From the NCBI GenBank assembly GCA_020205615.1, contig CM035164.1, positions 119,785,363 through 119,849,362 on the forward strand: DNA of 64,000 nucleotides. The letters are read 5' to 3'. This stretch comes from Panax quinquefolius. Its lineage: Eukaryota; Streptophyta; Magnoliopsida; Apiales; Araliaceae. Each line of letters starts with the position of its first letter. Position 1 is the first letter of the stretch. The notes under the pieces were generated by a model that saw nothing but the letters and a program-made list of their open reading frames with translations, made no database searches and was not told the DNA's origin. The translations under genes were made by a program, and so were the position numbers. This document shows positions 25,050 through 37,090 of this stretch, piece after piece.

Positions 25050-26915
25050 TATTAGGTTTGTAATATTTATAAGCTTGATCAAATTGCATAAAAAGTAAGT
25101 GAGTGTAAAAAATCGAGTTTAAAATTTACAAACCATAACCCGGATCACCTTTTGCATAATTATTAATTAAGCGAAAAGATAAAGAATAAATCATACCCTT
25201 GAAGATCGAGCTTCCTCCGGTACAAGTTCACCTCAAGAATCCTTTCGCGTTCAATCTTGAATCCACCGGGTTTGGTTCCTTCCTTTGATCGGCGTTAGCC
25301 ACCCAAATGTTTGGCCTCAGAGGTGATCCACCGAGGAAGAATAAAATTCAAGAAGATGGGTGTTATGGCTAACCCTAGTTTTCTATCTCTATAGAAAAGG
25401 CATACTCCCAACAACTTGGAATTATTACGTACTTTGTTAAAGTCAACAACCCATACCACCCATAATAAGACTCCTCTTATTTATAGATGTGGGCAACCCA
25501 TCTTAACAATTAAGGAATTGGGTTTTATTTAATTAATTAAATTCTTTTAATTAATTAAGCTCCCTAATCTTATTAGGGATAATTAATTAAACTCTTTTAA
25601 CTAATTTTCCTTCCTAATCCAATTAGGAATAAATGAAAGTACTTATATTAAATTAATTCCTAAACTCTTTAGAAATTAAAATAATAATAATTGTAATAAT
25701 ATTAATAAGACTCCTCTTATTAATTTATATTTAATATTTCTAAAATATTAAATAATAAATATTAAGCTATTTAATTTATTCTATCACCATAGATTAAATT
25801 AAATATACTTAACATATTATTACGATTATGCCATTAACTTCTTAAATAATTATTCTTCCTTTTATGGTGTGACCCTTTAGGTTCTCCATATTAAACCTAG
25901 GTTGTGAATAAATCAATTAGAACAATTCTAATCTTATTTAAATAAATAAATTAAACAATTAATTTATTTAAATAATATTTATTCTACAATAGGATAAGCC
26001 TCCTAGCGATCGTGACTTTCCGGATAATATAGATTTCAACATTAATCATTAAAGAACCTTTGAGTAAATAGTTCAAATACAATTCAATCCTTCCACCATC
26101 TGATGTCTCAATTAAATATAAGACGTGGAATTCTTGTCAAGTCTTATTTTATTTAATTATATGTATTTCGATCCTTAAATGCACAACTCAAATAATGCAA
26201 ATTAGAAACTCCTTTCTAATTTCATTCTCGCCTTGCCAAGGACTCTTTGGGTTGTCATTTATCGAATCACATAGGACATTTCTCTTCTTTTATTAGAAGT
26301 GGTAGATTCTTTATTGATCATACATTATCTCCATATACAACTTATTATACCCAAGCATACCCTTTGATATACCCTAAGGGTCTTAAGGTATAAGTCAAAG
26401 TATAACTCATCATACACAAGATACTATGATGATCTCAAGTCCAAGGATCACTTGTACTACTATCACTCTGAGAATTCTATTGACATGCAAATAAAACTCC
26501 ATTAGGTATTCCTTAGCGAGCCACGTTCGATGAACTTATTCTCTAATAAGCACCTACATACTTGCTTTAGTGTCTCCACACAAATGATCATGAGATCAAT
26601 CATCCTCATCCAATGAGCAAGCAACGTATGTACCAATCTATCAGGATTTTACTAATCCCCAATTTAGTAATCCAATGATTGGGAACTATTTTAGTTTTAA
26701 GCTTTCTAAGAATTTAGATCTCATTAGAATGATCATCATCATTATTCTAAAAGCATTGCTTAAAACTATGGGTTTATCACATATTATAAAAAAAACATCA
26801 TGTAGATAATTAAAAGCCTTTAATAAATTAATACTTTTTATTAATAAATGAATAAGATTATTACAAAGTTTATGCTTTATCATCAAATATGATTGGCTTG
26901 TGCATACTACTTTTA
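25050..26915 (-). repeat. 5' LTR of the copia element
   Basis: 1866 bp, paired with 17786-19661. The outer end reads ACTTTTA against ACTTTCA in the 3' copy, so the terminal TG has mutated to TA. The outer flank is the TTACT target duplication. Confidence 0.92.
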
Positions 26916-27228
26916 TTACTACCTAGGAGTAGTTCAACAAGAATTACGGTAAAAACTTAAATAGTTATTTCAATAAAATATTTTGTCGTTTTCTCAATCC
27001 AGACAATAATTACATTGTAGGGGTCCACCAATGATTGAGTAGTTGTACGAATATTCCCTGCTAAACCTAATATTTCCCACCAATCTAAATATAATATAAC
27101 CACTGCATACTTTGCAAAATTTATAAATACTACCCACAACTATAATATTTATCTCAAATTCACACCATAATATTAAAAATTATTTCGACAAAATTTAAAT
27201 CTTTATTGATAAAATCTGGGGTCTCACA
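26916..27228 (-). repeat. 5' LTR of gypsy B, right part
   Basis: Continuation of the LTR interrupted at 17785. It ends in TCTCACA, the complement of the LTR start TGTGAGA. The next bases ACTTC would be the right target duplication, but the left one is lost at the 9357/9358 junction. Confidence 0.88.
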
Positions 27229-27337
27229 ACTTCAATTAAATAGTAATTTAAAAGGACAATTTAAGTAAAAAAAAGTATATTATTAATTAACGTGTCAAAA
27301 CTAATTAGAACGTTTAATACGGGACATGTAGAGGGTA

Positions 27338-27680
27338 TCTCATATTGGGTTTGGGGCGATTCCGGCACCTATCCAGAATGCATAGTCAGGTGCCTTTTAT
27401 TTTTTATTTTTTTACCACAATTATGAGAATAATAAATAAAAAATAATAGAGCAAGTTCGAACAAAAAATTGTAAAAGAAAATTTATTTTTTATTGAAAAA
27501 ACACTGTAAACCACTGTATACAATTTACGGTGTTTTTTTAATAAAAAATATACTTTTTTTACAGTTTTTTGATCAAACTTGTTCTATTATTTTTTATTTA
27601 TTATTCTCATAATTGTGGTAAAAAAAAAAAAGGTGCACCGGTCAATAGGTGCACCGGACGCCCCCAATCTTCTCATATTG
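27338..27680. mobile_element. Mutator-type MITE with long terminal inverted repeats
   Basis: TCTCATATTG occurs at 27338-27347 and again at 27671-27680, a 9-10 bp target duplication. Between them the left end TTTGGGGCG...CCGGCACC pairs with the right end, and the arms continue through an inverted pair around ACCACAATTATGAGAATAAT for over 100 bp. The 9-10 bp duplication points to the Mutator superfamily. It has no coding capacity. Confidence 0.8.
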
Positions 27681-27720
27681 AGTTCATCGAATACAATCAC
27701 ACATAAATATATGAGTCCTT

Positions 27721-28070
27721 CTAGGGGGACATTTTTTTAGAGATATTTCTAGTGACATTTTTTTTAATTTTTTTTTTGGGTTTTTTTTTTGTAGTACCTC
27801 CCAAAAAATATAAAGTATTTATTCCAACTGAATTTTTTATAAAAAACAGTGTTTTAGGTGTAATTTGAATACATACAAAAAGCGGGGCATATGCAAATTG
27901 CATGCAACCCATTTCTTGTATGTATCCAAATTACACATAAAACACTATTTTTTACAAAAATTTAAGTTGAAATAAATACTATACTTTTTTTGGGAGGTAT
28001 TAAAAAAAACCAAAAAAAATAAATTAAAAAAAATGTCACTAGAAATGTCACTAAAAAAATGTCCCCCTAG
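27721..28070. mobile_element. Foldback (MITE-like) element with ~170 bp arms
   Basis: Begins CTAGGGGGACATTTTTTTAG and ends with the inverse, ATGTCCCCCTAG. The arms include TCTAGTGACATTTTTTTT against its complement and continue to the centre near 27895. The flanks (CCTT and ACTT) show no convincing target duplication, so the superfamily is unassigned. Short open frames on both strands are arm sequence. Confidence 0.78.
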
Positions 28071-28303
28071 ACTTATTGTAAATATATTCAAGCACAACTG
28101 TGACAATGGAGTAATGAAATAATCCACAATTAATGATGTGATTGTATTAAGTTCGTAATGTGCTATATATCTCTCTTTATAGTATATAGAGTGAGAGATA
28201 GAGAAATAACTGCTCTGAAACTATGTCACAATTTCACTTCAAATATTAATTCTAATTTCTTTCTCTCTCTTACTCTCCATCTCTCAAATCTCTCCTACAT
28301 TGT
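28071..28303. other. Short unique spacer
   Basis: AT-rich, with a CTCTCTC-rich stretch. No gene seen; the open frame 28158-28364 overlaps the start of the copia LTR and looks fortuitous. Confidence 0.5.
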
Positions 28304-28672
28304 TGTTGGAAAAATACGAATAAATATAGGATTCAACTATAAAATAAAAGAAGGGCAGAAATAAAACTTATCGATGTAGAGCAAATTATATTTGAAAGAG
28401 AGCGATGCAATGACCTGCCCTTAAGTAGAAATTTCGCCCCTCGGAGAACTTTTTTTCTCGGTTCTAAGGTCACTGACGAAATCCTACTCCAGGATTCAAC
28501 GGCTCTTCACCCAACTAACCAGCACTTGAAATAGTTGAATGACCCGGGAACAACTTCTAATTTCTCTTACTCAAACTCAAAATATAAACCATGTATAAAC
28601 AACAAAATATAGATATGAATTACTGTTTTTATATATATATAATATATATGTATATAATACTTGCAAAGGATA

Positions 28673-28707
<35 letters not shown>

Positions 28708-29072
28708 GTGTAAGAGAATAGAATTTTGAAGTGACACCACTTAGTTACTATAATATATATATGTATAATCTTTAGTAGCAAGCTTTATCAAATATAAGCA
28801 AAGAATCATTCTTTCCACCAAGTAACTCGACTCTTTATATAGGAAAACAAAGTAGCAATTCAGTAATAAAGATGCAATCAACGGTAATATAATAATTAAT
28901 ATCTCAATAATAAGAATTTAATATATATTTAGCATTATAAATCTTCATAAATATGTATTATAACTCATTTAATTTATACATTAAACTCTTTTAATGGTAC
29001 ATCATTAAATAAAATATAAAAATATTTATTTTTATTTAACTTTGTAATATATTATTTGTATAAAATACAACA
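28304..29072 (-). repeat. 3' LTR of second copia element
   Basis: 769 bp with TG...CA termini; contains (TA)n at 28628-28703 that is much longer than in the partner. A minus-strand TATATAAAGAG promoter-like motif lies near 28832-28843. Confidence 0.87.
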
Positions 29073-29589
29073 ATCCCCCACATATTACAAAGTAAAAATA
29101 AAATAAATTGAGTAAGAAAATTAAGAATGCAGTGCGTTAACACTGGTGTCTTTTGGACTATGAACCAATGTATAGAGTGAATAGGACTTGATTCACAGGA
29201 ATTAGGTGAAATAAAAATTTCTATGAACCTTCTTCCTTATTATGAATCAGTAATCATATTACTCACACTACAAACTTTGATTAGAAGTTGTTTTACGCGA
29301 TTTGACACATTTTGGCCTTGCGCCATACCTGGAATTCATGAGGGCTCTAGAAAATCTGTCTTATTTTCATAAGAGGCGGCCCACCTCTACACTCATATAG
29401 GTGTTTCCATCAAATGTGTTCTACAGTTAAACACATCACCCAACAGGACTATGAAAAACATTAAGAGTATATAACTCAACCTCTAACACTGTAGAATTAC
29501 ACTATCCTACACCATAGGGATGAGCTCAAATATTTATAAAATTGATAGTGTCTCAACCAATCAACCAATGACTTGTTATTACCCATATG
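29073..29589 (-). other. 3' untranslated interior of second copia element
   Basis: Holds the purine tract next to 29073 and then about 500 bp without an open frame before the RNase H end. Confidence 0.6.
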
Positions 29590-30250
29590 AACCTACTTCC
29601 TGGGATTACCATTCATATAGGTTGGGTTACCATCACTGTTGATATTTGTAATAGACAGTAGTCCCATCCCCCTCGATGTATTGCTCATTAGCCTCTTGCT
29701 TAGTGACTTTGTCAGAGGATACACAAGATTTAACTCTGATCTTACAAAGTTAAAGGATATAATCCCATCACATAACAGCTGTCTCATAATATTATGTCTT
29801 AGGCGTATATGCCTACTCTTGCCATTATAGCTCTTATTCTTAGCTCTGCCTATAGCAGCTTGGAAATCACAATGTAGATACACAGATGAAACTGGTCTCG
29901 TCCACAAAGGAATATTTTCCAAAAGATTTCTGAGCCACTCTGCTTCAGAAATTGCCTTCTTTAAGGCAATAAACTCAGAATCCATAGTAGAGCGAGTTAT
30001 ACAAGTCTGTTTAGTAAACTTCTAAGAAACTGCACCTCCTCCTAAGGTAAATATGTAGTCACTCATGGATTTGATCTCATCTGAATCAGAAATTCAGTTG
30101 GCATCACTATAGCCCTCAAGAACTGCATAATCACCGCAGTAATACAAACCAAATCTAATAGTACCTCGCAGATACTTGATTATTCTACATAAAGCAGTCT
30201 AATGATCCTTATTAGGATTATAAGTGTATCTGCTGAGTTTATTAACTGCA
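29590..30250 (-). pseudogene. Copia RNase H C-terminus
   Basis: The minus-strand frame 29593-29985 (130 aa) reads 'MDSEFIALKKAISEAEWLRN', then 'HCDFQAAIGRAKN', 'YNGKSRHIRLRHN' and 'LVYPLTKSLS', the diagnostic end of copia RNase H with the usual ADE/H-type residues partly kept. Upstream, to 30250, a second block gives 'YSDANWISDSDEIKSMS' after a stop, including the canonical Asp of the SDxD motif. A stop at about 30025 separates them, so it is inactive. Confidence 0.85.
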
Positions 30251-30255
30251 AATTA

Positions 30256-30400
30256 GCAGTTTTAGAACTAATTTTTCTTTTTTAGGGTCAGGTAATAATA
30301 CCTTAGTAAGACACCCCCACACTTTAAGGCATTTCAAGTTAGGTAAATGATTTTCCCAAAGCTCAAAATTTGTTTTTCCAGTTTTCACTAACAGGTAACT
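30256..30400 (-). pseudogene. Copia integrase C-terminal scrap
   Basis: The minus strand reads 'TNFELWENHLPNLKCLKVWG' and 'CLTKVLLPDPKK', a strongly conserved motif at the end of the copia integrase domain. It abuts the RNase H block at about 30250, so the whole reverse transcriptase has been deleted between them. Confidence 0.75.
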
Positions 30401-31907
30401 TTATATACACACAAGTATTCAAACTTGACTACTCATATTGGGAATTGAAATTTTAAACTTTGTTCTCAGTTTAGCCCACCAATAAAGAGTCACTAAACGT
30501 AGATTAAAAAACATAAAGCCAAAAACCTCTAGCAGAAAATAAAGATTACCATTGCCAAACACGTCACAATCTACTTTAAATAATTTGACATTTTTCCTAA
30601 CCAACCAACAAATTTTTTTTTTCGAGACCCCAAGTGATCAGTTTCATCTTACAAAGACTAGCACAATGCTATAAATAAGAACATCATTTAAAAAGGTTCA
30701 CTGGCTAAAAGGATGAGTCTCAAACCCACACTACTTGAAAATGGAATGATTATAGTGCTAGTTACTAAACCAACCCTTAGACTTCGTAATAAAGGCCCAC
30801 ACATTCATATCAAATTACATTATATTCCACGACTCATTAATTTTAGAATAGCAAAAATCTCATCACTACTCTAATTATGTCATCAGAATAAAATTTTAAA
30901 AAAAACATCACTGATATGGCATAGCATACCAAAAAAGTCTTTAAATCATCCATAATAATCAATATCACCTGAAATGTAAGGGACCTTTTGGATGTTGACA
31001 ATATGATCATTGAAATTATATTTTACAATAGAGCTCAGTCCATGAATGTCCCAGATTTTAAAGTTGAGTCAACACAAGGTTTCAATTACGCAATTCACAT
31101 TATCTCAGAATTTCCAGGATGCATCTGTAAAACCAAGTGAAATTATCAGTATCCATCTATAGGACCAACATATCAATCAAGCTCAAAAATTACCATATTA
31201 AACTAAGTAATTTTATCTCACTCAGAAAAAATCCAAACAAATAAATCAACCGGGTTCAAGTATAGAGTCTACGCTTTTATATAATACCCATTAATCTCAC
31301 CAATATAGTTAACGTAATGAACAGAAAATATCAAACCCATCAATTAAAAGGAAAGACCAACTAAACTCAACAAGTGAACTTTTAAACATGTTCCTATGTT
31401 GTGATTCTGATAATGTCAATAGTGCTGACAAGATTGCACCATTATATGCAACATGCTTTAGAGCATTTAATTCGAGATCTGTTTGATAGAGCAAAGCATT
31501 TAAGAATTAGGAAATTACATAACGGGATCTTCAGTTTCAAACATGCAAACCCCATAATACAAAATCTAGGCATAGTTATAATACAATTTTTCATTAAATT
31601 TCATTGTTCTTGCTTTCTATTATTTATATCACAATACTCATGCAGAATACCTTTGCGCAGCAAAAGAGATGAATGACATCACATGATTACCGATTGTAAT
31701 TTTCTTCATTTTTTTTCTCCAGTAAAACTTTTCTAACAAAGGGAATAAATTAAAACGAAAATTGGATGCACTCTATAACTGAAAGCAAAACAATCACAGT
31801 AGGAAAAACTTTTTAGTTCACAGGGAATGAAAATTAACCTTTGTATCAGATTCGTCGCCAGCATTATAGGAACATATAAGAATCCAAGAAATTTTCTACT
31901 TAAGATT
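30401..31907. other. Unassigned interior of second copia element
   Basis: No clear gag similarity. Short open frames (minus 30419-30604, minus 31309-31494, plus 31401-31676, minus 31733-31939) show no domain I recognise. It may be leader sequence plus a replaced or highly decayed gag region. Confidence 0.4.
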
Positions 31908-32649
31908 GTTGGAAAAATACGAATAAATATAGGATTCAACTATAAAATAAAAGAAGGGCAAAAATAAAACTTATCGATGTAGAGCAAATTATGTTGAAAT
32001 AGCGATGCAATTTTGACCGCTTAAGTAGAAATTTCTACTCGGAGAACTTTTTTCCGGTCTTTAAGGTCACTAAAGAAATCCCTCTTTCAGGGATTAATTT
32101 TGTTTCTCAATTTCAATGTAAAGACTAACAAATAGTTGAATGGCCAAGAACAACTTACAATTTCTCTTACTCAAACTCAAAATATAAACCGTGTATAAAC
32201 AACAAAATATATATATGAATTACTGTTTATATATATATATAATATATATGTATATAATATTTGCAAAGGATAGTATATATATATAATATGTGTAAGAGAA
32301 TAGAATTTTGAAGTGACACCAGCATGGTTACTATAATATATATATATGTAAAATGCTAGGCGCAAGCTTTATCAAATATGGCAGTAATCATTCTTTCCAC
32401 CAAGTAACTCAGCTCTTTATATAGGAAAACAAAGTAGCAACGGTAACAAAGATGCAACGGTAATATAATAATTAATATCTCAATAATAAGAATTTAATAT
32501 ATATTTAACCGTTATAAATTTTCATAAATATGTATTATAACTCATTTAATTTATACATTAAACTCTTTTAATGGTACATCATTAAATAAAATATAAAAAT
32601 ATTTATTTTTATTTAACTTTATAATATATTATTTGTATAAAATACAACA
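31908..32649 (-). repeat. 5' LTR of second copia element
   Basis: 742 bp, paired with 28304-29072. No good methionine-tRNA primer site directly abuts its left edge; that end may have been altered. Confidence 0.86.
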
Positions 32650-32729
32650 ATCGTCACCATGTGTGTGCCACAAATGCTAATGAATACATATAGAATGAAC
32701 AAAGTAGAGAAAAATCAGATTAGTATAAT

Positions 32730-32790
<61 letters not shown>

Positions 32791-33603
32791 TTTTAGTCAA
32801 AACCCCTAGCTTCCATTTAATAATATATCCCAGCCAAGAGTTGATTCAATTATGTATCTGTAGATATATACTATCAATAGATATCTTCTAATATATATAA
32901 AGCTAGCGGGAATCAGAAACCCCCCACTTTTCTAAAGTTTAAAAAGTTAATTTAGCAGGTGTCGAATCATCTCACGTTGCATGTGGCCCTATCTATGCAC
33001 TTATTTCACTCCTTTCTTTTAATATCATTGTTCAAAATTAGAAATATCTTTTACTTTGTTAAAATTTTCAATTTTAAAATTAATATGAATTATTTAATTT
33101 TAATAGTAACTATAATGAGCTAGTTTTTATAATTTTTTATTTTTTTAAATTTAAATAAAATTGTATTAATTTAAAAATTTTAAGAACTTAAGAATTAATG
33201 TCAAAATTAATATATATTTAATTTTAAAACGAAAGAAGTATTATTCACCCATGCACTTTTTTCTTTCCTACCATTATTAGTCATGCATGCACTTCTTTCT
33301 TTCTTTCTTTCTTTCTTTCTATTATTATTCTTGTTTCCGGTCTTAGTACTATAGTAGTACCACTACTCCATATAGGAAAAGAAAAAAATCTCTGAACTTC
33401 TGAACTTTCAAACTTTTACAAGAATGATATGATGACTCTTCTTCATTCTTTTCTTCAAAATATATATATATATATATATATATCTTTGACTCTCTCCAAA
33501 TTGAATTATAAGAATTAACTAAGCGAATCGGTTATAACGACAGATAAAATCGTCGATATAACCAGTTTATTTTTAATTTGTTCCCTATGATTCGCTGGAA
33601 AAA

Positions 33604-33639
<36 letters not shown>

Positions 33640-33717
33640 CGCTACGATTTTTATGCATGTGAAATCACCCAAAACAAAATGAAGAGCCAAAATAGCGCCA
33701 ACGGTTGATGGGGTAAT
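32650..33717. other. Intergenic sequence with microsatellites
   Basis: No gene. It contains (CT)n at 32731-32783, (TTTC)n at about 33292-33320, and (TA)n at 33461-33482 and 33606-33638. The segment 33545-33605 resembles 48510-48560 on the far side of the nested block (shared TTTATTTTAATT and TTCCCTATG words followed by GATATATAT), suggesting the two flanks were once related. Confidence 0.7.
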
Positions 33718-34133
33718 TGTTGTGAAATCAAACTCACGAAATACACTCACATAAACATAAATAAAGAAATATAAAGTATGAACACAAGAATTTACGTGGT
33801 AACCCAATTGGGGAAAAACCACGGAGAGAGAGTAATCCACTATAATAATATTGAGAGTACAAGTTGTGTATTTGTGTTGTATCTCTTGTGCCCTATCATA
33901 TTGTCTTCTATTATCTTCCCTAACCCTAGCTTGTAGCCGTATATATAGAAGCAACCTCCACCTGCATCCAATTAAGAGAAGGATTCCTTATCCCTCCAAA
34001 TAAGGAAATACAATCCTATTTTAATAAGGACTATTCCACTGTCATAATAAATACATATGAGCCATCACCAGATCCGGACCATTAAACAGATTGTGCTGCA
34101 CCATGGCTAGACCCAAATAATTACACTCCAACA
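33718..34133 (-). repeat. LTR of the outer host element at 33.7-48.5 kb (left copy)
   Basis: 416 bp starting TGTTGTGAAATC and ending CTCCAACA, followed at 34134 by TTGCCCCCCAGTC, the complement of a purine tract, which makes it a minus-oriented 3' LTR. The segment 33781-34000 is of the type common in plant copia LTR ends. A closely similar sequence lies at 48179-48515 in the same orientation. Confidence 0.65.
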
Positions 34134-34329
34134 TTGCCCCCCAGTCTCTTTTTTATAAAGAACTTATAAATGAGAGAGTATACAAATTTATCCCAACAAA
34201 ACGACCAAATATTCCGAAGACAAAATATCACTTTTTGAACTCCATGTGTAGAACTAAAATTGTTGGCTCCCAATATCATTTGCCTACTCCACTTGTTCAC
34301 TCATAAAATAGATAAACAATTTCCCTTAT

Positions 34330-34570
34330 TACTACCGAAGATATAAAGAACCAACCTTATACCAACCGAACCAACCTTATCACTACCGAAGATATAAAGA
34401 ACCAACCTTATACCAACCGAACCAACCTTATCACAACCGAACCAACCTTATACCAACCGAATATATATAAAGAACCAACCTTATCAAATCCGAACCAACC
34501 TTATCATAACTGAATATATATAGAGAACCAACCTTATCACAATCGAACCAACCTTATCACAACCGAACAC
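34330..34570. repeat. ACCAACCTTATCACAACCGA minisatellite, left block
   Basis: About eight units of ACCAACCTTAT(CACA/ACCA)ACCGA, alternating with (G)ATATATA(AAGA/GAGA) spacers. The same array is larger at 46259-46757, on the other side of the Tat-like insertion. Confidence 0.85.
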
Positions 34571-34740
34571 CAATTATAAAGTTCGTTCCGAGGAACTAAT
34601 CGTATTCGTTCCGAAGAACCGTATAAATGTTTATTTCGACCGTTTGGGAGGACGTTGGTCCGTCCTGAAGGATATTGTCCGATCGAGATGATGATGGTCC
34701 ATCCCGAAGGATCCAACCTTATTACACCATCCAACCTTAT
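34571..34740. other. CCGAAGGA-rich degenerate repeats of the outer element
   Basis: Variants of GGTCCGTCCTGAAGGAT recur up to the Tat-like LTR start. They match 46790-47330. No coding potential. Confidence 0.6.
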
Positions 34741-36304
34741 TGATGAGTGAGTTTTATACACATGAATTGGATACATTCGGGCTTAATTTATTGTTGTTCT
34801 CAAGTCTTTTAGGATGTTTTTATGTGTTTGTGTCTATTCAAACATGTTTTATATTGTTTTGTAGGATTTGGGACAAAAGTTACTTGGATCGACGTTTGGG
34901 GTGGCTAGATTCGCGTTTTCGGCTTGCCATTTACACAGTAGTCACTTTAGAGCCAATTTGACTATAGGTCCGGACATTATTTCGAAAAACTCAAAGAATA
35001 AACGTTGTAGATCTACTTCTCCTCTTTCCGGAACATCTTGAATCATCGAAATCGGAATTCAGACGAAGACGTTATGGCCATTTTCTCAAAGGACGTCGGA
35101 GCAGAAAATGTCAGAACTTGTAACAGCGCCGGGGCGCTAATTTTAGGCTTAATTCCAGCGCCGGGGCGCTATAAGGCAGATTCTCAGCGTCGTGAACAGT
35201 GCTGGAGCACTGGGGAAGAGGCTTGGTGCGGCCTGGACGCGTTTTGGGCGAATTTTGACACCTTTTTGACTCCAAATTGGATTGGGTTTGTTCCTAAACT
35301 AAAAATTGGACTTGTAACCTATAAATACATGATGTAAGGCATAAAATAAAAGGGGATTACATAGTTTAGACTAGATTAAACACTCCTTTAGATTAGAACA
35401 TAACCCTAGTTCTTATTAGTTTTGGAGATTGAAGCAACTTGGAGACCATTGAAGATCAAGAGAAAAGAAAAGAGGGAGCATCAGATTTGCTGACAACAGA
35501 TTCTATTCTCTTCTCTCATCTTACTTTTATCTTTTAATGTCTATTCAATTGTGGATTCTTGGTTTTAATTCATTAATTATGAACTAATTCTTTTTATTAA
35601 GATTCCAATGGAACCTTTTATGGTTATGAATTGATTATTTAATTTATTTTAATTATTTATGTTGAAGTGAATTGTTCATCTTGCTTTGAGCTTATTGATT
35701 AATTATCTGATCAATAATTACCTTGTTACTCTAGAAGGAATTGAGAAAGGAATTCTAGGGTTAGAACTGGGCATGGTGACATGTGACTTAGTTATTTGCA
35801 CAAATGAATAATTAGGTTTGTGAATAGAATGAGAATATCTATTTGCCGCATGTAACACATAAGGAATTGGGATTAGAATGAGTTTAATTCAATTGTTTTG
35901 CATAGAGATATATAGCTAATTAATCTGGGTTAAATAGAAGGCAATTGATCACTCGAGAGAGGGCTTTTGGCATTTGAGAATTCTCATTAACAATTCAAGA
36001 GACATAATAATTGGGATAATTGAATAATTGGTTTATAGTTCATAATTGGGGATATTGGAGTCTTAGCCTTTATTTATTTGAATTCATTCGTTTAAAATCC
36101 TAGTTTTAATTGATTAATTTAGTTTTCTTAATTAGAAAAATTCACGATTTGAGATTGTTTAAATAAAATTGATTTGGTTAAGAGTTAGTAATTGGTAATT
36201 TTTATTAAATAATTCCTCGTGGGAACGATACTCTACTTTCACTTTATTACTTGTTGATCGTGTATACTTGCACGTATTCATTGATTGATCGAAATCGATC
36301 AACA
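34741..36304 (+). repeat. First LTR of the Tat-like element
   Basis: Starts TGATGAGTGAG; the end is placed at GATCAACA before AGTTTTTGGCG, which resembles a Tat-type primer-site context, so the right edge is approximate. Similar to 39187-40705 over 1.5 kb. The open frame 35038-35337 (99 aa) includes twice the word GCGCCGGGGCGCTA and is LTR sequence, not a host gene. Confidence 0.82.
35320..35327 (+). promoter_or_regulatory. TATA-box motif of the Tat-like LTR
   Basis: TATAAATA following GACTTGTAACC, conserved at 39770-39777 in the second LTR. Position in the LTR fits the retrotransposon promoter. Confidence 0.6.
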
Positions 36305-36437
36305 AGTTTTTGGCGTGCAATTCTTAGGAGAATTAATTTAATAATTTTTACCAATATTAATTTCAATCAAATTAGTCTTAATTTAAACATTTTTATTTTT
36401 ATTTTAATTCTCTTCCTATATTTCTCTTTTAGGTACC

Positions 36438-37090
36438 ATGGATGAGTTTGAGTATCAATGGCCATACACAAACATGACTCAACCAATGGAAACATAAATC
36501 CACAATCCCACACAAGAGTAAAATGATGGTTTGTGAAATTTGTCTTTGAAATCATATGAGTCATCAATGTGCCATCGGTTTTGAGTTGGTACAATATAGT
36601 GAAGGCCAATACAAATTGAGGCAACTTCAAGACATTGGAGGTTATCGCAAAATTTCAACAAAGTCGAAGGATGGCAAGAATGACTCGACCGAGGGAGCGG
36701 AGATTGACGGACTCGAGGCATTTTTCGTTATTGTCAAGACATTTGAGAAACTTTCGAGGATGTTTGAAGCTTTTAAAGCTCAACGTCATAAAAAGTGTGG
36801 CGATTACATTTGTGATTATTATCTTTGGAAATCATATGAGTCATCAATGCGCCCATCGGTTCGGAATGCAGACTGATATGGTGGTAATTACCCCAACAAT
36901 TATGTCTATCCCAATAACTATTATCGGATTGGGGTATCACCTTGATTTTCATGGAGCCATACTCATCAAGATCAATTTTATGCTCCAAGTCCAACATATC
37001 AACCGGATTTCTCGTGTCCACCTCCACTACAACGGAAGAACATTCAAATTTGGAGGAAACTTTGTCCAAGTACATAGCTTCATGTGAGAG
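36438..37090 (+). pseudogene. Gag-like remnant of the Tat-like element
   Basis: Opens ATGGATGAGTTTGAGTATC (MDEFEYQWPYTNMTQPMET) and stops after 19 codons. Downstream frames overlap as broken pieces with 'FEKLSRMFEAFKAQRHK' and 'SYESSM' matching the second copy at 45849-46195, which is less broken. The two copies together define the family. Deleted and frameshifted. Confidence 0.65.

Larger units (their letters stand above)
17786..26915 (-). mobile_element. Complete Ty1/copia element, minus orientation, nested in gypsy B
   Basis: 9130 bp with two LTRs (1876 and 1866 bp), a PBS, a purine tract and a perfect 5 bp target duplication TTACT at 17781-17785 and 26916-26920. Removing it restores the gypsy LTR seen at 11246-11290. 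LTR ends read TG(A)AAAGTAG and CCTAATA in element sense; the last pair is a decayed CCTAACA, which survives intact in the related LTR at 58501-58507. Gag and pol are present in the correct order but riddled with stops, so the element is structurally whole yet coding-defective. Confidence 0.93.
9358..27228 (-). mobile_element. Ty3/gypsy element B, minus orientation, hosting a copia insertion
   Basis: Minus-oriented LTRs at 9358-11567 (3') and 15659-17785 plus 26916-27228 (5', split) flank an interior of about 4.1 kb. The PBS lies just left of 15659 and the purine tract just right of 11567. The 5' LTR is about 2.44 kb once the copia insert is removed. The 3' LTR lacks its last ~230 bp at the 9357/9358 junction, so its outer flank is lost. 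The interior retains only parts of gag and protease-region pol plus a tandem-repeat array, so it cannot be autonomous. Confidence 0.85.
28304..32649 (-). mobile_element. Second Ty1/copia element, internally deleted, minus orientation
   Basis: LTRs at 28304-29072 and 31908-32649 both start TGTTGGAAAA and end TACAACA. Flanking pentamers ATTGT and ATCGT look like a target duplication with one change. A purine tract (complement of ATCCCCCACAT) lies inside the left LTR, so the left LTR is the 3' one. The interior is only 2.8 kb and keeps an integrase C-terminal scrap joined to the RNase H end; most of gag and pol is gone. It is unrelated to the copia element at 17.8-26.9 kb. Confidence 0.87.

Noticed and set aside
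35038..35337. 99-codon ORF and its twin at 39455-39787
   Set aside because: Both are parts of the two Tat-like LTRs upstream of the TATA motif; similarity reflects LTR duplication and not gene duplication.
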